From NCBI GenBank assembly GCA_029204045.2, contig CM055061.1, positions 44,726,977 through 44,790,976 of the forward strand: a stretch of 64,000 bases of DNA. The letters are read 5' to 3'. Made by a program: the position numbers and the translations under genes. The first letter of the stretch is position 1. Each line of letters starts with the position of its first letter. Positions 1 through 10,612 of this stretch are shown piece by piece. This stretch comes from Tillandsia leiboldiana. Lineage: Eukaryota > Streptophyta > Magnoliopsida > Poales > Bromeliaceae. A model generated the notes under the pieces. That model was not told where the DNA came from. It ran no database searches and saw only the letters and a program-made list of their open reading frames with translations.

Positions 1-177
1 TCTTCTTCTTTTGTTGTTTTCAACGCAAAACCTGAAAACTTAGAAGTAGATGCTTTTCCAGAAGAATAGTTAGTAGGAAATGTCATTTGGTATGTTTGAA
101 GTGTACCAACTAATTCTTCTACACGGATTTCGTCCGGGTGTTTAATAGTTTCAATGGCCGTAACCTTGGAACGAAAT
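1..177 (-). pseudogene. Copia (Sirevirus-like) gag fragment, target of element A
   Basis: Read on the minus strand, this stretch resembles the middle of the gag gene found intact at 61841-63802 in the same window (compare about 63110-63270): the order of Thr/Val-rich, Asn-Gln-Val-Ser and Ser/Lys-rich segments is shared, with roughly three quarters of bases matching by eye. It ends abruptly where the LTR of gypsy element A begins, so it is the oldest visible layer of the stack. The Gag protein of such elements forms the cytoplasmic particle. Only a piece is visible because the window starts inside it, and the continuation past A lies outside. I cannot tell whether the source copy was intact. 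Confidence 0.75.
173..177. repeat. Left target-site duplication of element A (GAAAT)
   Basis: These five bases directly precede the TG of the element A LTR. The second copy would lie beyond the right end of A, which is not in this window, so the assignment rests on position only. Confidence 0.5.
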
Positions 178-3132
178 TGTCACGCCCCGGAGGTTCTAAA
201 AGAGTGGAAAACGTACCCATTTTTTTTTGAATAGACCTCGCCCTCGGCACGTATCAGACCCGCCACATATACAAATTCACTCCCCAAACGGGCGGAGTCT
301 CCTTTGTATGTGCACGGCGTTACCAATAGAGCACATACTTTAACCATTCCAACCATGACAGACAAAGAGGAAAGAATACAATAAATCATACCATCACCGC
401 TATCTCATACAGCCTATAGCATAAACTCATGGGTTTGTAAATCGGTGCCCACTCACACCCAGTTTTTCCAAAACGTTTTCGCAAACTCTTTGAGCGGCCA
501 TTAACTTGAAAGGATAAATCCACGGGTTTTAAAATCGGTGCCCACACGGAACCTGCTTTGAAAACACTTTTGAAACCGGGTTTGCATTTGAAAACTAGCC
601 GCAATTACACATCCTAGCATTAACCAATTAGTTATAGGAAAACATCATTCCAACATCCATCAGAAACCACAGTAAATGTATCACAGTTTATCTAACCATA
701 GTATGACGAAATAACCAAAGGTAAAGAAGATAACGTATCGTTTACTAGCCCTCATGGCTAGGGTCCTCTAACGGATGCCTCACCGTCGTCCCAAATTCCA
801 CCCCTATTCGAACCTGTCACAGTGTGGGTTGTCAGTGACTGATAAAGTAGAGAAACATATAAGTAAATGCAATAACAGAAAGAACACACCGAATCACTGG
901 AGCATTTACTCCCCCCCTCCCCCTCTCATGTATCGCTAGATCCCCGTCGAAAGTCACACTGGGCACCTACCCCAGCTTTCAGAATATTTTGGGCCCCAAC
1001 CCCAATACCATACTCATCTTTTTGGTGCCCCCAACCCCTCCACTGCCCCAGTAGCAGTCGCCTGTCCTTGAGGGGTCCCCACTAGCCTCCCCTTCTGGGG
1101 TACACGGGTAAAATAACTTACCATCTTTCCGGAAAAATACACCCTGTGCAGTGCCCAAACTGACGGTGTGCGTGTAAGCAATATGAGTTTAAGAATAGCG
1201 TTGCGACCTCAGCCGCATTAGTCAGAACAGTATAACGATCCTGCGACCGCAGCCGCTTTGATTAACACAATAAAAGGGATTCACATGCTACGGAGTTAGT
1301 CAAATTACCAAACAGATCTACTTTATCGAAACGAATATTCGGGAACGACACCACGCCGGTAATAACCAAACCTACCCACCTCGATTGTGCGAAGACTGCA
1401 CTCCGGAGACCGAACCTTGCTCTCTGTTGACGCCCGGACCTAGAAGTAGTCCCCAAAAGAGCCGCGGTCAGATCAGAAATATAACAGTAGATAAACCGAG
1501 CCCAAAAACTCAAAAACAGTAATGACAACTAGACCCGACGGTGGCGCCCGCGCGCGTCGAGCGACGCGGCCGCCACCGCGACGTTGCGGTCGTACGGCCG
1601 CGCGGGCCCCAGCCCCGCGCGGCACTTGCCGTGACCGTGTGGGCCCTAGCTCCGTGCGGTGCAAGCCGTGGCCGCGGGCACCAACCCCGCACAGCACCCT
1701 CCGCAACCGTGCGGGCCTTAGCGCCGCACGGTATGAGCCGCGGCCGCGCGGGTACCGGCCCCGCGCGGCACGAACCGCAACCACACGGGCGCCCACCCGC
1801 GCGGCATTAGCCGCGGTCGCCTGGCATGGGCCCCGCGCGGCACGCGCCGCCGCCGCCGCGCGGGCGCCCGCCCGCGCGGCACAAATCGCAGCCGTGCGGG
1901 CATGGTCCCGCGCGACATGCGCTGCCGCCACCGCGCGGGCGCCCGCCCGCGCGGTAGGAATCGCAGCCGCGCGGGCGCCCGCCCGCGCGGCACGAATCGC
2001 AGCCATGCGGGCATGGCCCCGCGCTGCATGCGCTGCCGCCGTCGCGCGGGCGCCCGCCCGCGCAGCACTAATAGCAGCCGCACGGGAATGGCCCCGCGCG
2101 GCATGCGCTGCCGCCGCCGCGCGGGCGCCCCTCCCGCACGGCACGAATCGCAGCCGCGCTGGCATAGCCCCGCGCGGCATGCGCCGTCGCCGCGCGGGTG
2201 CCCGCCCGCGCGGCTCCGGTTGCGGCCGCGCAGGCATGGGCCCCGCGCGGCTCCGGTTGCGGCCGCGCGGGCATGGGCCCCGCGCGACTCGCCGCGGCCG
2301 CGCGGGCACCGGCCCCGCGCAGCGCTCGCCGCGGCCGCGCGGGCTCCGGCCGCGCACGTCGCTTACCCTAGCCGCGGCCGCGCGGGGACCTTGGTCACGC
2401 GCGGCACTAGCCGCAGCCATGCGAGTACCGACCCCGCGCGGTACGTATCACGGTCGTGGCGGCGATTCCCTAGGGCTTCGCGGCGGCGACCCATAGGGTA
2501 GAAAACGGCTACTCTTAAGACTCCGCAAAAGACCCAACCAAAAACCGAGCGAAACCACACGAAAATAAATCTAGCTTACCTCTAATCGTCGGAGATGGTG
2601 ACCCGTTCACGCTCCCGGCTTCGGCACGCTCGTCGGGAGGGTTTGGGGTCCTTTCGCCTTCTCCTCCTTTCCCACCGTTTCCTTCTGATTAGGGTTTCGC
2701 CTTTTCCCCTTTTCTTTTTCTTTCTTTCGAGAGAAGTCACAATTTAATCTTTTATGTACGACAAAACACCATATCGGGTATTTTAAAATCCTAATTAATT
2801 AATTTCTTAATTAATTAATTCCTCAAATAAAATCCTTCGGGATAAATCTTTAAAGATAAATCCCTCTTTTTCCTCGGAAAGCGTGCCAAATCACTTACGC
2901 GGATTTCGATGCACCCCCTGGCCATTGCGATCACTTTCTACCCCTTTCTGAGAGTTCCGTAAGTAGGAATCCGGATCCGATCGCACCGCCATTCTCCGTT
3001 TTCGGAGCTCTATCGCAGAAAAATACCGCACCTACAAATTATCTACTTAAGTAAACCTGTTACATTAATTACTTTAAACAGAAACTTTATTAGCAGGAGG
3101 TATAAAGTGTTACAAAAATCTATGATATTACA
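178..3132 (-). repeat. 3' LTR of element A
   Basis: Runs from TGTCACGCCCC to ATTACA on the plus strand, about 2.96 kb. The left end shares its first bases and the 'aaaggataaatccac ... cggtgcccacacgg' block with LTRs of B and C, so the three are related families. The middle is an extremely GC-rich block (listed separately). No coding sequence is credible here; long open frames in the GC-rich part are by-products of composition. Confidence 0.85.
1530..2480. repeat. CpG-saturated, imperfect repeat block inside LTR A
   Basis: About 950 bp made almost only of C and G in variants of 'gccgcgcgggcgcccg', with recurring 'cacgaatcgcagccg' and 'gcatgcgctgccgcc' units. Segments around 1855-1890, 1935-1960, 1975-1995 and 2045-2070 are near-palindromic. 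Long open frames on both strands (Ala/Arg/Pro-rich) are artefacts of the composition. Confidence 0.85.
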
Positions 3133-3170
3133 CCACTCACCTCTTAAAAGAAGTTTCGTCCTCGAAACTT
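3133..3170 (-). promoter_or_regulatory. Polypurine tract region and hairpin of element A
   Basis: On the minus strand a purine-rich stretch abuts the 3' LTR. Just before it, at 3151-3170, is an 8-bp inverted repeat AAGTTTCG/CGAAACTT with a 4-base loop. The same hairpin stands in the same place in B, E, F and G. The tract would prime plus-strand DNA synthesis; the role of the hairpin is unknown. Confidence 0.7.
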
Positions 3171-3174
3171 AACC

Positions 3175-4181
3175 TCAACCCTCGCTAAATAACTCGGGGT
3201 AACACTCTCTCATTTTTGTTTCAAGTTCCCACGTCACCTCGCGCTCCTCGTGGTTACTCCATTGCACCTTTATGTAGGGAATCGTCCGGTTTCAAAGGTT
3301 CTTTTCTTCTCTTGCCAAGATCCGCATCGGCGTTTCCTCGAAGCTCAAATCCTCCCGCAGTTCAACGACCGAGGCGTCGAGGACGTGCGACGGGTCGGAT
3401 AAGTACTTCCTGAGCATCGAAACATGGAAAACGTTATGCACCCGTTCACGATTTGGCGGTAAGGCCAACCGGTAAGCCACCGGGCCCACGCGCTCCAAAA
3501 TCTCGAACGGTCCCACATACCGTGGGCTCAACTTCCCTCGTATGCCGAACCGTCTTGTCCCTTTAGACGGTGACACGCGTAGCAACACATGATCCCCTAC
3601 CATAAATTCCAATTCCCGTCGCCTCTGGTCCGCGTAACTCTTCTGCTGGCTCTGGGTGGTCAACAACCGCTGCCTGATAAGGCGCACCTTCGTTTCCGTT
3701 TCCTCTACGAGGTCTGGCCCCAAGAGCTTCCGCTCTCCTAAGTCGTCCCAGCAAATAGGCGATCGACACCGGCGTCCGTACAAGGCTTCGTACGGGGCCA
3801 TCTGAATACTAGCTTGATACCTATTATTGTGGGCAAATTCCACGAGGGGTAGGTAACGCGACCATCCCTCCCCCAGGCCTAACACACAAGCTCGAAGCAT
3901 ATCTTCGATAATCTGGATCACTCGTTCCGATTGCCCGTCCGTCTGCGGGTGAAATGCCGTGCTAAACTGCAGCCAGGTCCCCAGTGCCTGCTGCAGACTA
4001 CACCAGAAGTTTGACACGAAGCGTGTGTCCCGGTCCGAGGTTATGGATGACGGTACTCCATGCAACCTCACCACCTCGTCGATATAGGTCTGCGCAAGCT
4101 GATCTCTACTCCGCGTCATGTGAGTCGGTATAAAGTGGGCCGATTTCATTAGACGGTCCACAATGACCCATATCGCGTCAT
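3175..4181 (-). pseudogene. Element A pol, C-terminal half: integrase core and chromodomain-like tail
   Basis: Encodes the DDE integrase core of a gypsy element: the first Asp is in the preceding piece at 46342-46995, the second is in a 'TSDRDTRF' motif and the Glu is in 'DGQSERVIQ'. The typical 'PYEALYGRRCRSP', 'GDHVLLRVSP' and 'LSPRYVGPFEIL' motifs follow. Integrase inserts the cDNA copy, and a chromodomain-like tail (here 'YIKVQWSNHEEREVTWE') is thought to steer it to heterochromatin. A premature TGA at 3292-3294 separates the tail from the core; the frame is otherwise open to the stop at 3175-3177. The stop sits where relatives have Arg, so a CGA to TGA change is likely, a typical result of cytosine methylation. 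The right end joins in frame to 46342-46995 once element B is removed. Confidence 0.88.
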
Positions 4182-4186
4182 GTCCT
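4182..4186. repeat. Target-site duplication of element B, left copy (GTCCT)
   Basis: Identical to 46342-46346 at the other end of B. Exact 5-bp match next to TG and CA termini. Confidence 0.95.
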
Positions 4187-7100
4187 TGTCACGCCCCGGG
4201 GGTTTCATTAAGCGGAAGACAGCCACTGAAAAGAGTTGAATTTGCATATAAATTTATTTTTTTTTAAAGCGATCTCCCCCGGTGCGTGCCTAGACCCGCC
4301 GCATATACAAATTCACTCTGCAAACGGGCAGAGTCTCCTTTGTATATGCACGGCGTCCTGACTACAATATCCATACAAACATCCATTTAACCACAATAGC
4401 TCAGCAGTCGAGTACAAACAACTGTTTTTCCATAAGTATTAACGAGGGCGAAAAATTTTGAAAGGATAAATCCACATGTTTTAAAACGGCGCCCACACGG
4501 CACCCATGTTTTCAAAGCTGGTTTCGCAATCCATAAATCCACAGAGTTTTAAAACGGTGCCAACTCGACACCCATCTTTTCCAAAACTATTTTCGCAATT
4601 CCATAAATCCACAGAGTTTTAAAACGGTGCCCACTCGACACCCATAATTTCAAAACTGTTTTCGCAATGTTTTCTTTTTCTTTTTCTTTGCATTTTGAAA
4701 ACGGCCAACCAATAGAAGTAAAACAACCATTCATCCACAAGGTATGAAAATATTCCGACATCCACGTCGACCCCACAGGGGTATCGAAATCCACAAAATA
4801 AGCTACTAATAGGTAATAAAATGAACAAGAAAAGAAGGAGTCAAAGTCTGCAGCCTCGAAGGGCCAAAGGATCGCTCGTGCGGCCTCACAGTCGTCCTAG
4901 CACTCACCCCTGGACGAACCTGTCACAGAGTGGGAAGTCAGTGATCAAAAAATAAAGCACGAAAGCAACAAGGGCTATAAATAAAGCAAACCGCAGTAAA
5001 ACCAGAGCAACCGCCCTCCTCATCGTGTAATCGACAGTATCCCCTCCCCCTGCAAAACCTGGACAGGGCACCTGCCCTGGCAAACCAGACCGAGCACCAA
5101 CCTCGGAAAACTAGAACAAGCACCAACCTCGGTAAACCACGCCGAGCACCTACCTCGACGGGTCGCACCGCTCACACCTTGGCGCCTCAAAACCCCCCAC
5201 CTACGGGGGCCGCCCACTACGTCACCTCGTGGGGTAACACGGGTCATCGACCACTTTTCCGGAAAAGCACACCCTTTGCGGTGGCCAAACCGCGGGTGCG
5301 CGTGCTGCAGCCTCGAGCATCGTAACCAAGTACACGAAACAAAACCAACAATAATGACCATAGAGATCACCAAAGATTAACACAGTTAGTTGAGCAAGCG
5401 AAATATATTTACAGTTTTCAAATCCCGACACTAAACCTCAGAACAAGTACCCACATACGTATACATAATATAGGGCACCGCGACACTTGGTCGCTATAAC
5501 ATCGATAAGAGCATATGATAAATGATAACGGGAGATAACAATATTAAATGATGCAACTACTTACTCTTACACCTCTTCCACAATACCGTAATTCAAACAC
5601 CGGAGAAATTCCCCACAACAGGATGTATCCTCGTGCACCGTGACCCTCGGTCGCCACAAATATGATAACAATGAAACATAATAGTAACGAGAATATGCAC
5701 AAAGGGGTTCTAAGGGGTACCCACCTGAAACGCGAAGAAGAAGGTGTGCGGAAACTCCCGCTAAAACACTCCCACCCTGTGCCCGAAAAAGCTACAGTAA
5801 AAATTATTGTTAAAAACGTCGTCGCGGTCAAAAACACTAAAAAACGGGGCGAAACGGGCCAAAAACGGAGCTTCTGGACACTTAGGCTGAAAACTGGTGC
5901 ACGGGACCAGGCGTGAACCAGGTTCACAGCGCAGAGGAGGCGGCGGCGCAGACCGGGCTCACCCCCTGAGCGTGCACCAAGAGGATTGGGCCGGGCCGGT
6001 GCACGGCAGAGCGCGCGCCGGGCTCACGCGCTCCTGGTCGCGGCGGCAGCGCCGGGTGCACGCCCAGGCGTGGACCGCGCCTGCGGGACGGGCTGGCGCA
6101 CGCGCCCGTGCGCCGGGTCCGCGTCTTCAGGCTGCAGACACGTCCGCCGGGTGCACGCCGGCCCGGTGGACCGCGCGGTGCGGGGGTGGGCTGGCGCACG
6201 CGCACGTGCGCCGGGTCCGCGCCTTCGGGCCGTTGACACGTGCGCCGGGTGCACGCCGGTCCGGTGGACCGCGTGAAGGCAGCCATACGGGAATGAACAG
6301 TAATCTCTTTTTCGTCCGGTGATGACCCCGTGAACACGGCGACTGCGGCGGCGACCCCGTGAGTACGATAACGGCAGCGGCGGGCTCCCGTTTAACAACG
6401 GCTGCGGTGGCTTCCCGTTACCACAAAACCCACATCACGCGACTACCGAACAACCACCACCCAAACCCTCGACCCCACTGAAATTGCAAAAGAAGGGAAA
6501 CAACAAGAGGGTTTGCCCCCGATCGCTTACCGTGATCCCGCGAGGAAGGAGAAGGTGGATCGTCCCTCTCGTCACCAACGTGATGCTCCACGAGAGATGG
6601 ATTCGCCCCCCTTTCTTTCTTTTCCTTTTACTCTCGCTCCCCTAAATCGGATTTTTGAATTTCGAAAAATCCCCCCTCCGTTCAATTTCTCGAAAGGGAA
6701 AAGAAAAGGGTACTACTAAAAGGGCGCTATACATATATATCCTCCCTATCCTCGGCCAAGATCTGACTCAGACTTCCTCAAAAATCATGCAAATTACAAT
6801 GCACGAATCTCGGTGCACTTTACGTCACCGAGAGCTTCAAACCCCAATTCCGGGAGATCCGTAAGTCCGATTTTAGATCCGTTCGCACCGTCGTTCCTCA
6901 TTTTGCGAGCTCTACCACCTAAAAATACCCACAAACCCCGACGGTCAGCCCAGAAATTCTCGAACTTTCAACCCCCCTGACAACTAAAAAGATTCAAATA
7001 AGACTAAAACGGAAAATCGGAAGGTCGAGGTATTACCAAAAAAATTAAAATAAACCAATAACATAAATAACGTGAAAAAGTCTGATCGTAGAAGGGTCCC

Positions 7101-7367
7101 GTCCGATCGCCTCGAAAAGCGTGCTGGCCACTTAGCACGGATTCTGGTGCGCAACTCAAAGGCAAACACTTTGACCCCCATTCCGGGAGATCCATAAATC
7201 GGAATCCGAATCCGATCGCTTTGCCGTTCTCTGTTTTTCGAGCTCAAACGCAAAAAAATACTCGCGGTCCAGGCCGGTCCATTGCAGAAAACACAGTGAA
7301 AAGTTTTCCTAACAATCCCGTCATAAAAAGAAGGTATACAAAGGCATTGGAACGCCAGGACTCTACA
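4187..7367 (-). repeat. 3' LTR of element B
   Basis: Starts TGTCACGCCCC, ends CTCTACA. Near the left end (4466-4675) are three tandem units of 67-70 bp beginning 'ataaatccaca'. The right half includes a GC-rich part (about 5900-6290) with repeats of 'gccgggtgcacgccggtccggtgga'. No gene seen; open frames here are not coding. Confidence 0.92.
4466..4675. repeat. 67-70 bp tandem repeat in LTR B (3 units)
   Basis: 'ataaatccac' recurs at 4466, 4533 and 4603 with 'acggtgcccac...cgacaccca' after it. The matching array in the other LTR copy starts near 10893, and solo LTR C carries a related array near 47274-47480. Confidence 0.8.
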
Positions 7368-7385
7368 TCACTCACCACTTAAAAG

Positions 7386-7405
7386 AAGTTTCGTCCTCGA
7401 AACTT
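7386..7405 (-). promoter_or_regulatory. Hairpin next to the polypurine tract of element B
   Basis: Inverted repeat AAGTTTCG/CGAAACTT with loop TCCT on the plus strand, 18 bp inside the LTR edge, identical to the one in element A. The stretch between it and the LTR is the purine-rich tract on the minus strand. Confidence 0.65.
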
Positions 7406-7860
7406 AACCCTGGTCCGCAACGAATAAATCTGGGTAGCACTCCCTCATCTTTGACTCCAGTTCCCAAGTCGCTTCACTTTCTTCCTGGTTGCTCCACAGC
7501 ACCTTCACATAGGGGATCGTCCGGTTGCGCAATCCTTTTTGTCCTCTCGTGCCAGGATCCGCACCGGTGTTCCGTCGAAGCTCAGGTCCTCTCTAAGCTC
7601 AAAAGCAGTGACCATCCATCACCCAAATCAAGTACGCAGGCTCGGAGCACATCTTTGAGAATCCGGTTCACTCGCTCGGACTGTCCGTCGGTCTTGGGGT
7701 GAAACGCCGTGCTGAAGTGTGGTTTAGTCTCTAGAGTTCGTTGTAGACTTTGCCAAAGGTTCGACACCAGGAGAGTGTCTCTAGTCCACGTCGTACGGAT
7801 GGGTGAAAAAGAGTCGACTTCATCAGTCGATCCACTGTGACTCAAACTGCATCGTGCCCT
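7400..7860 (-). pseudogene. Element B pol 3' remnant (integrase and tail)
   Basis: Minus-strand translation shows the pol tail ('LSFDGTPVRILARE'-like, about 7545-7600) joined with no spacer to an integrase-core piece (7600-7850) with 'STAFHPKTDGQSERV' and 'LRACVLDLGDGW'. The usual 120 or so residues between these motifs are missing, so a deletion joined them. Frames are broken. Integrase would have inserted the element; this copy cannot act. Gypsy origin is certain, the exact breakpoints are not. Confidence 0.75.
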
Positions 7861-8070
7861 TGATGCGATGCAGAAAGCCCATGACGAATTCCATGCTGAT
7901 TCGCTCCCACTTCCACTCTGGTACAGGTAGAGATTGTAGTTTTCCCCGCTGGGCGCTGATGTTCGAACTTTACTTGTTACCCATCTAAACAGCGAGCAGT
8001 GAACTGTGTTACATCCCCCTTTGGTTTAGTCCACTAAAAATTTTGCTTGAGGTTCTTGTACATCTTCGTG

Positions 8071-8470
8071 TCACCTGGATGCGCCGCATAGGGAGCGCAG
8101 TGTGCCTCTGACAGTATCTCTTTCTTCAACTCTGGCAGCTCGGGCACGCAATTCTGCCCTCGAAACGTATTGCGTCGTTCGCACTCGCCGAAAAGTCGCT
8201 CGCGTGGTCCGGGGGGTCTTGTTTCGAATAAGCTGCATCTGTGCGCCTGTTTTCTGACCTTCTAGGGTTTCTCTAATAGGGTTGGCTTGACCATCAAGGA
8301 CAAAAGTCGCGCGACAGTACCGGTCCTGCTGAGTACTCGCGCTCATCGGTTTCCCCCTCGATTTGACCCTTCCTGCTCAAAACATCCGCTACTACACTTG
8401 CTTTTCCCGGGGTGATACTGAATGGACAAGCCGAGCCTTTCAGCAACTCCAATCAATGCCTCTGCCGCAA
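8071..8470 (-). pseudogene. Element B pol remnant: RNase H end to integrase zinc-binding region
   Basis: A 'LGLSIQYHPGKSK' stretch (about 8395-8450) matches the end of gypsy RNase H ('LSIQYHPGKANVVADALSR' in element G). It is followed by a frame-shifted linker that ends near 'CGASR', corresponding to the His-rich start of the integrase zinc-binding domain. Several stops and shifts make it non-functional. Confidence 0.6.
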
Positions 8471-8700
8471 AATCAAATCCTTCTATGTGAACAAAACTTA
8501 AGACTCTGGCGATCCGAAGACACATTACGATGAACTCCAAGAAAAGGTGATGTCTCCCAAAGCTTTAAAATGAAGGCGACTGCTGCCCGTTCCTGATCGT
8601 GTGTCGGGTAGTTCTGCTCATATTCTCTGCGATTCCCGTTGTTGAAACTGTGCGCCCCAAAAAGGCCACTTCGCGAAGTCAGAACTCACATTTCTTAAAC

Positions 8701-8892
8701 TTAGCAAACAGCCTCTGGTCCTTGAGAGTCCGGAGAATAATCTTCAAGTGCCCCTCGTAGTTGATCGAAGTGGTCATCAATCCCGGACTTGTTCTTCACT
8801 ATAACCTTGTTTATCTCCATGTAGTCGATACGTAGACGTAGGCTTCCGTTCTTCTTTCGCACGAAGAGCACGGGTGCGCCCCAAGGCGACAC
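8701..8892 (-). pseudogene. Element B reverse transcriptase remnant
   Basis: Carries 'SPWGAPVLFVRKKNGSLRLRIDY' followed by 'EINKVIVKNK', the N-terminal fingers/palm motifs of gypsy RT. The catalytic YVDD/FIDD box is not present, so most of RT is deleted. Confidence 0.75.
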
Positions 8893-8929
8893 ACTAGGTT
8901 TGATGAACCCTTAAAAGTCCAAAACAACT

Positions 8930-10590
8930 AACCCGACGACAAGGAAAACAAACCACACTAACGCCCTCACAAGGCTCCAAGAGGTGCCAACAAAACAGGC
9001 TGGGTTACTAACTACCCGAAATTTTCCCCTGAAAACAACGAACTCACCTGTCACCAACACGGACCTCTCCCCTCCGTCACCAACACGGGCCACTTCCACC
9101 CGTCACCAATACGGGCCACAAGCTCGGAGCATAACCACCATCCCGGACCACTCGTTCCGACTGTCCGTCCTACCGAGGCGACGGTCAAGACTAACGTTAG
9201 GTTTCAGCTCTAAGACCTACCACAAGGTCTACCCCACAGAAAGAGTTGCGTACAGGGCCTCCTAGCCGAAAGTGACCAATGCCAAAACTCTGAGTAGTCG
9301 ACAGATCCCCTTGACCCACACCTGCCCCAAAAGACCAACGACCCAAAACGCTCCCAAACTAGGCCTCAAGGCTAAGCCTTAGTCATGGGAAGCTGGCGAC
9401 AAAACCCACAAGGTATGGTCCTACCTCCGTCCTGGCACCGACGGGGTGCGACACTCTAAATAACCACTAACTATTGGTCCCAATCCGTTGCCCCTCCAAG
9501 CACCGGGCATCGAATCGAGCGGTAAACCTCCAGACCAAACCGTGACACTCCCAACTAGGAGAAAATCTAAGCTCTAGGTCTGCTCAACAAAAACCTCCAG
9601 GTACCGTAGACTATCCATCTGAAACCTAAAGGGTCGGAAAAAAACAAGCAACGAAAACAGCGAGAAGAACCTTGTCAAAAGTTGCCTAGGTCCACTAAAC
9701 GCACTCGAGGGATCACGCGCCAACCCACCAATAGGACAACCTAACCGACCCTCTTGCGCAGAACCCAGGAACCCGACCCAGAGCTACCTGGCACCACCCA
9801 GCGCCAAAAGCTAAACCCCCTAATAAAAAGTCGCCACTTACGCACACTTGTGCGAAACAAGGCACGACCTCTCTAACCGAAAACGAGCCTAAACGAATAA
9901 GATTTACTAGCCCCGGTGGTCTCCCTTTCTAACCCAAAAGAGCACCCCGGGACCCCATCACGACAATTTCTACACCCATCACAGTGTCTACGGTAAAAAG
10001 CCGAACTATGGGTAACAACCATAGGGGAAGAATCCTCATTCCTACCCATACCTTGCCCATGGTGCAAAAAGAATCGGTCGATTACCTGCTATAACCTAAC
10101 ACCAGAAGACCTAGAAGGTACAAGTTTAGACAAACGGCTGTCCAGTTACCCACGACCGACAAACGGCCGACACACTAACAAACTCCGGTGGGTTGCACTA
10201 CCACCTGTCACTGTTACAGACGACGACCCGAACGTCGGCAAAGGAAGGGGTTCGGAAAAAAAAACAAAAGCCGGCGCAACGATCTGCCGTGCCAACAGCC
10301 GCACCAAGTGCATAAACACCGTCAGCAGACCCACCGTGTCCTATGCTGGTTGCCCAATCCATTTACTCATAGCAACCATCAAGGCCCCGGTGGCAGCCGG
10401 CCTCGACCACAACCTCCAAATCAACCCGACTACACTAGCACAACACCCGAGCTAAACCGAAAAACAAAACTCAATAGTCCCGCACTCTCGCATCTCTATG
10501 CAATTATACCCTGATCATTTCATTAGTTAGTAGCCAGTGGTAATGTGCTCCTGTGGATGTTGGACAGCGACTACTGTGGTTAAAGCTGTT
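8930..10590. other. Unresolved interior of element B
   Basis: About 1.7 kb, C- and A-rich on the plus strand. By position it should contain the old protease, gag and leader of B (minus strand), but I see no zinc knuckle, no DTGA protease motif and no sustained frame. No other feature noticed. Confidence 0.5.
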
Positions 10591-10592
10591 TC

Positions 10593-10604
10593 TCTCTGAT
10601 ACTA
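10593..10604 (-). other. Primer-binding site of element B (degenerate)
   Basis: Minus strand reads TAGTATCAGAGA, matching TGGTATCAGAGC (initiator-Met tRNA primer site) at 10 of 12 bases, 8 bases from the LTR edge. The two mismatches fit the age of B. Confidence 0.7.
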
Positions 10605-10612
10605 TCTTAATC

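Noticed and set aside
1473..2496. Long Ala/Arg/Pro-rich open frames on both strands (up to 324 codons)
   Set aside because: They overlap in several frames of the CpG-rich LTR block and have repeat-driven composition. No domain, and stop codons are simply rare in such GC-rich sequence.
8900..10600. Possible host gene fragment captured in element B
   Set aside because: No conserved motif or splice-like structure seen. Position fits the decayed gag/protease region, so capture cannot be supported without a database search.
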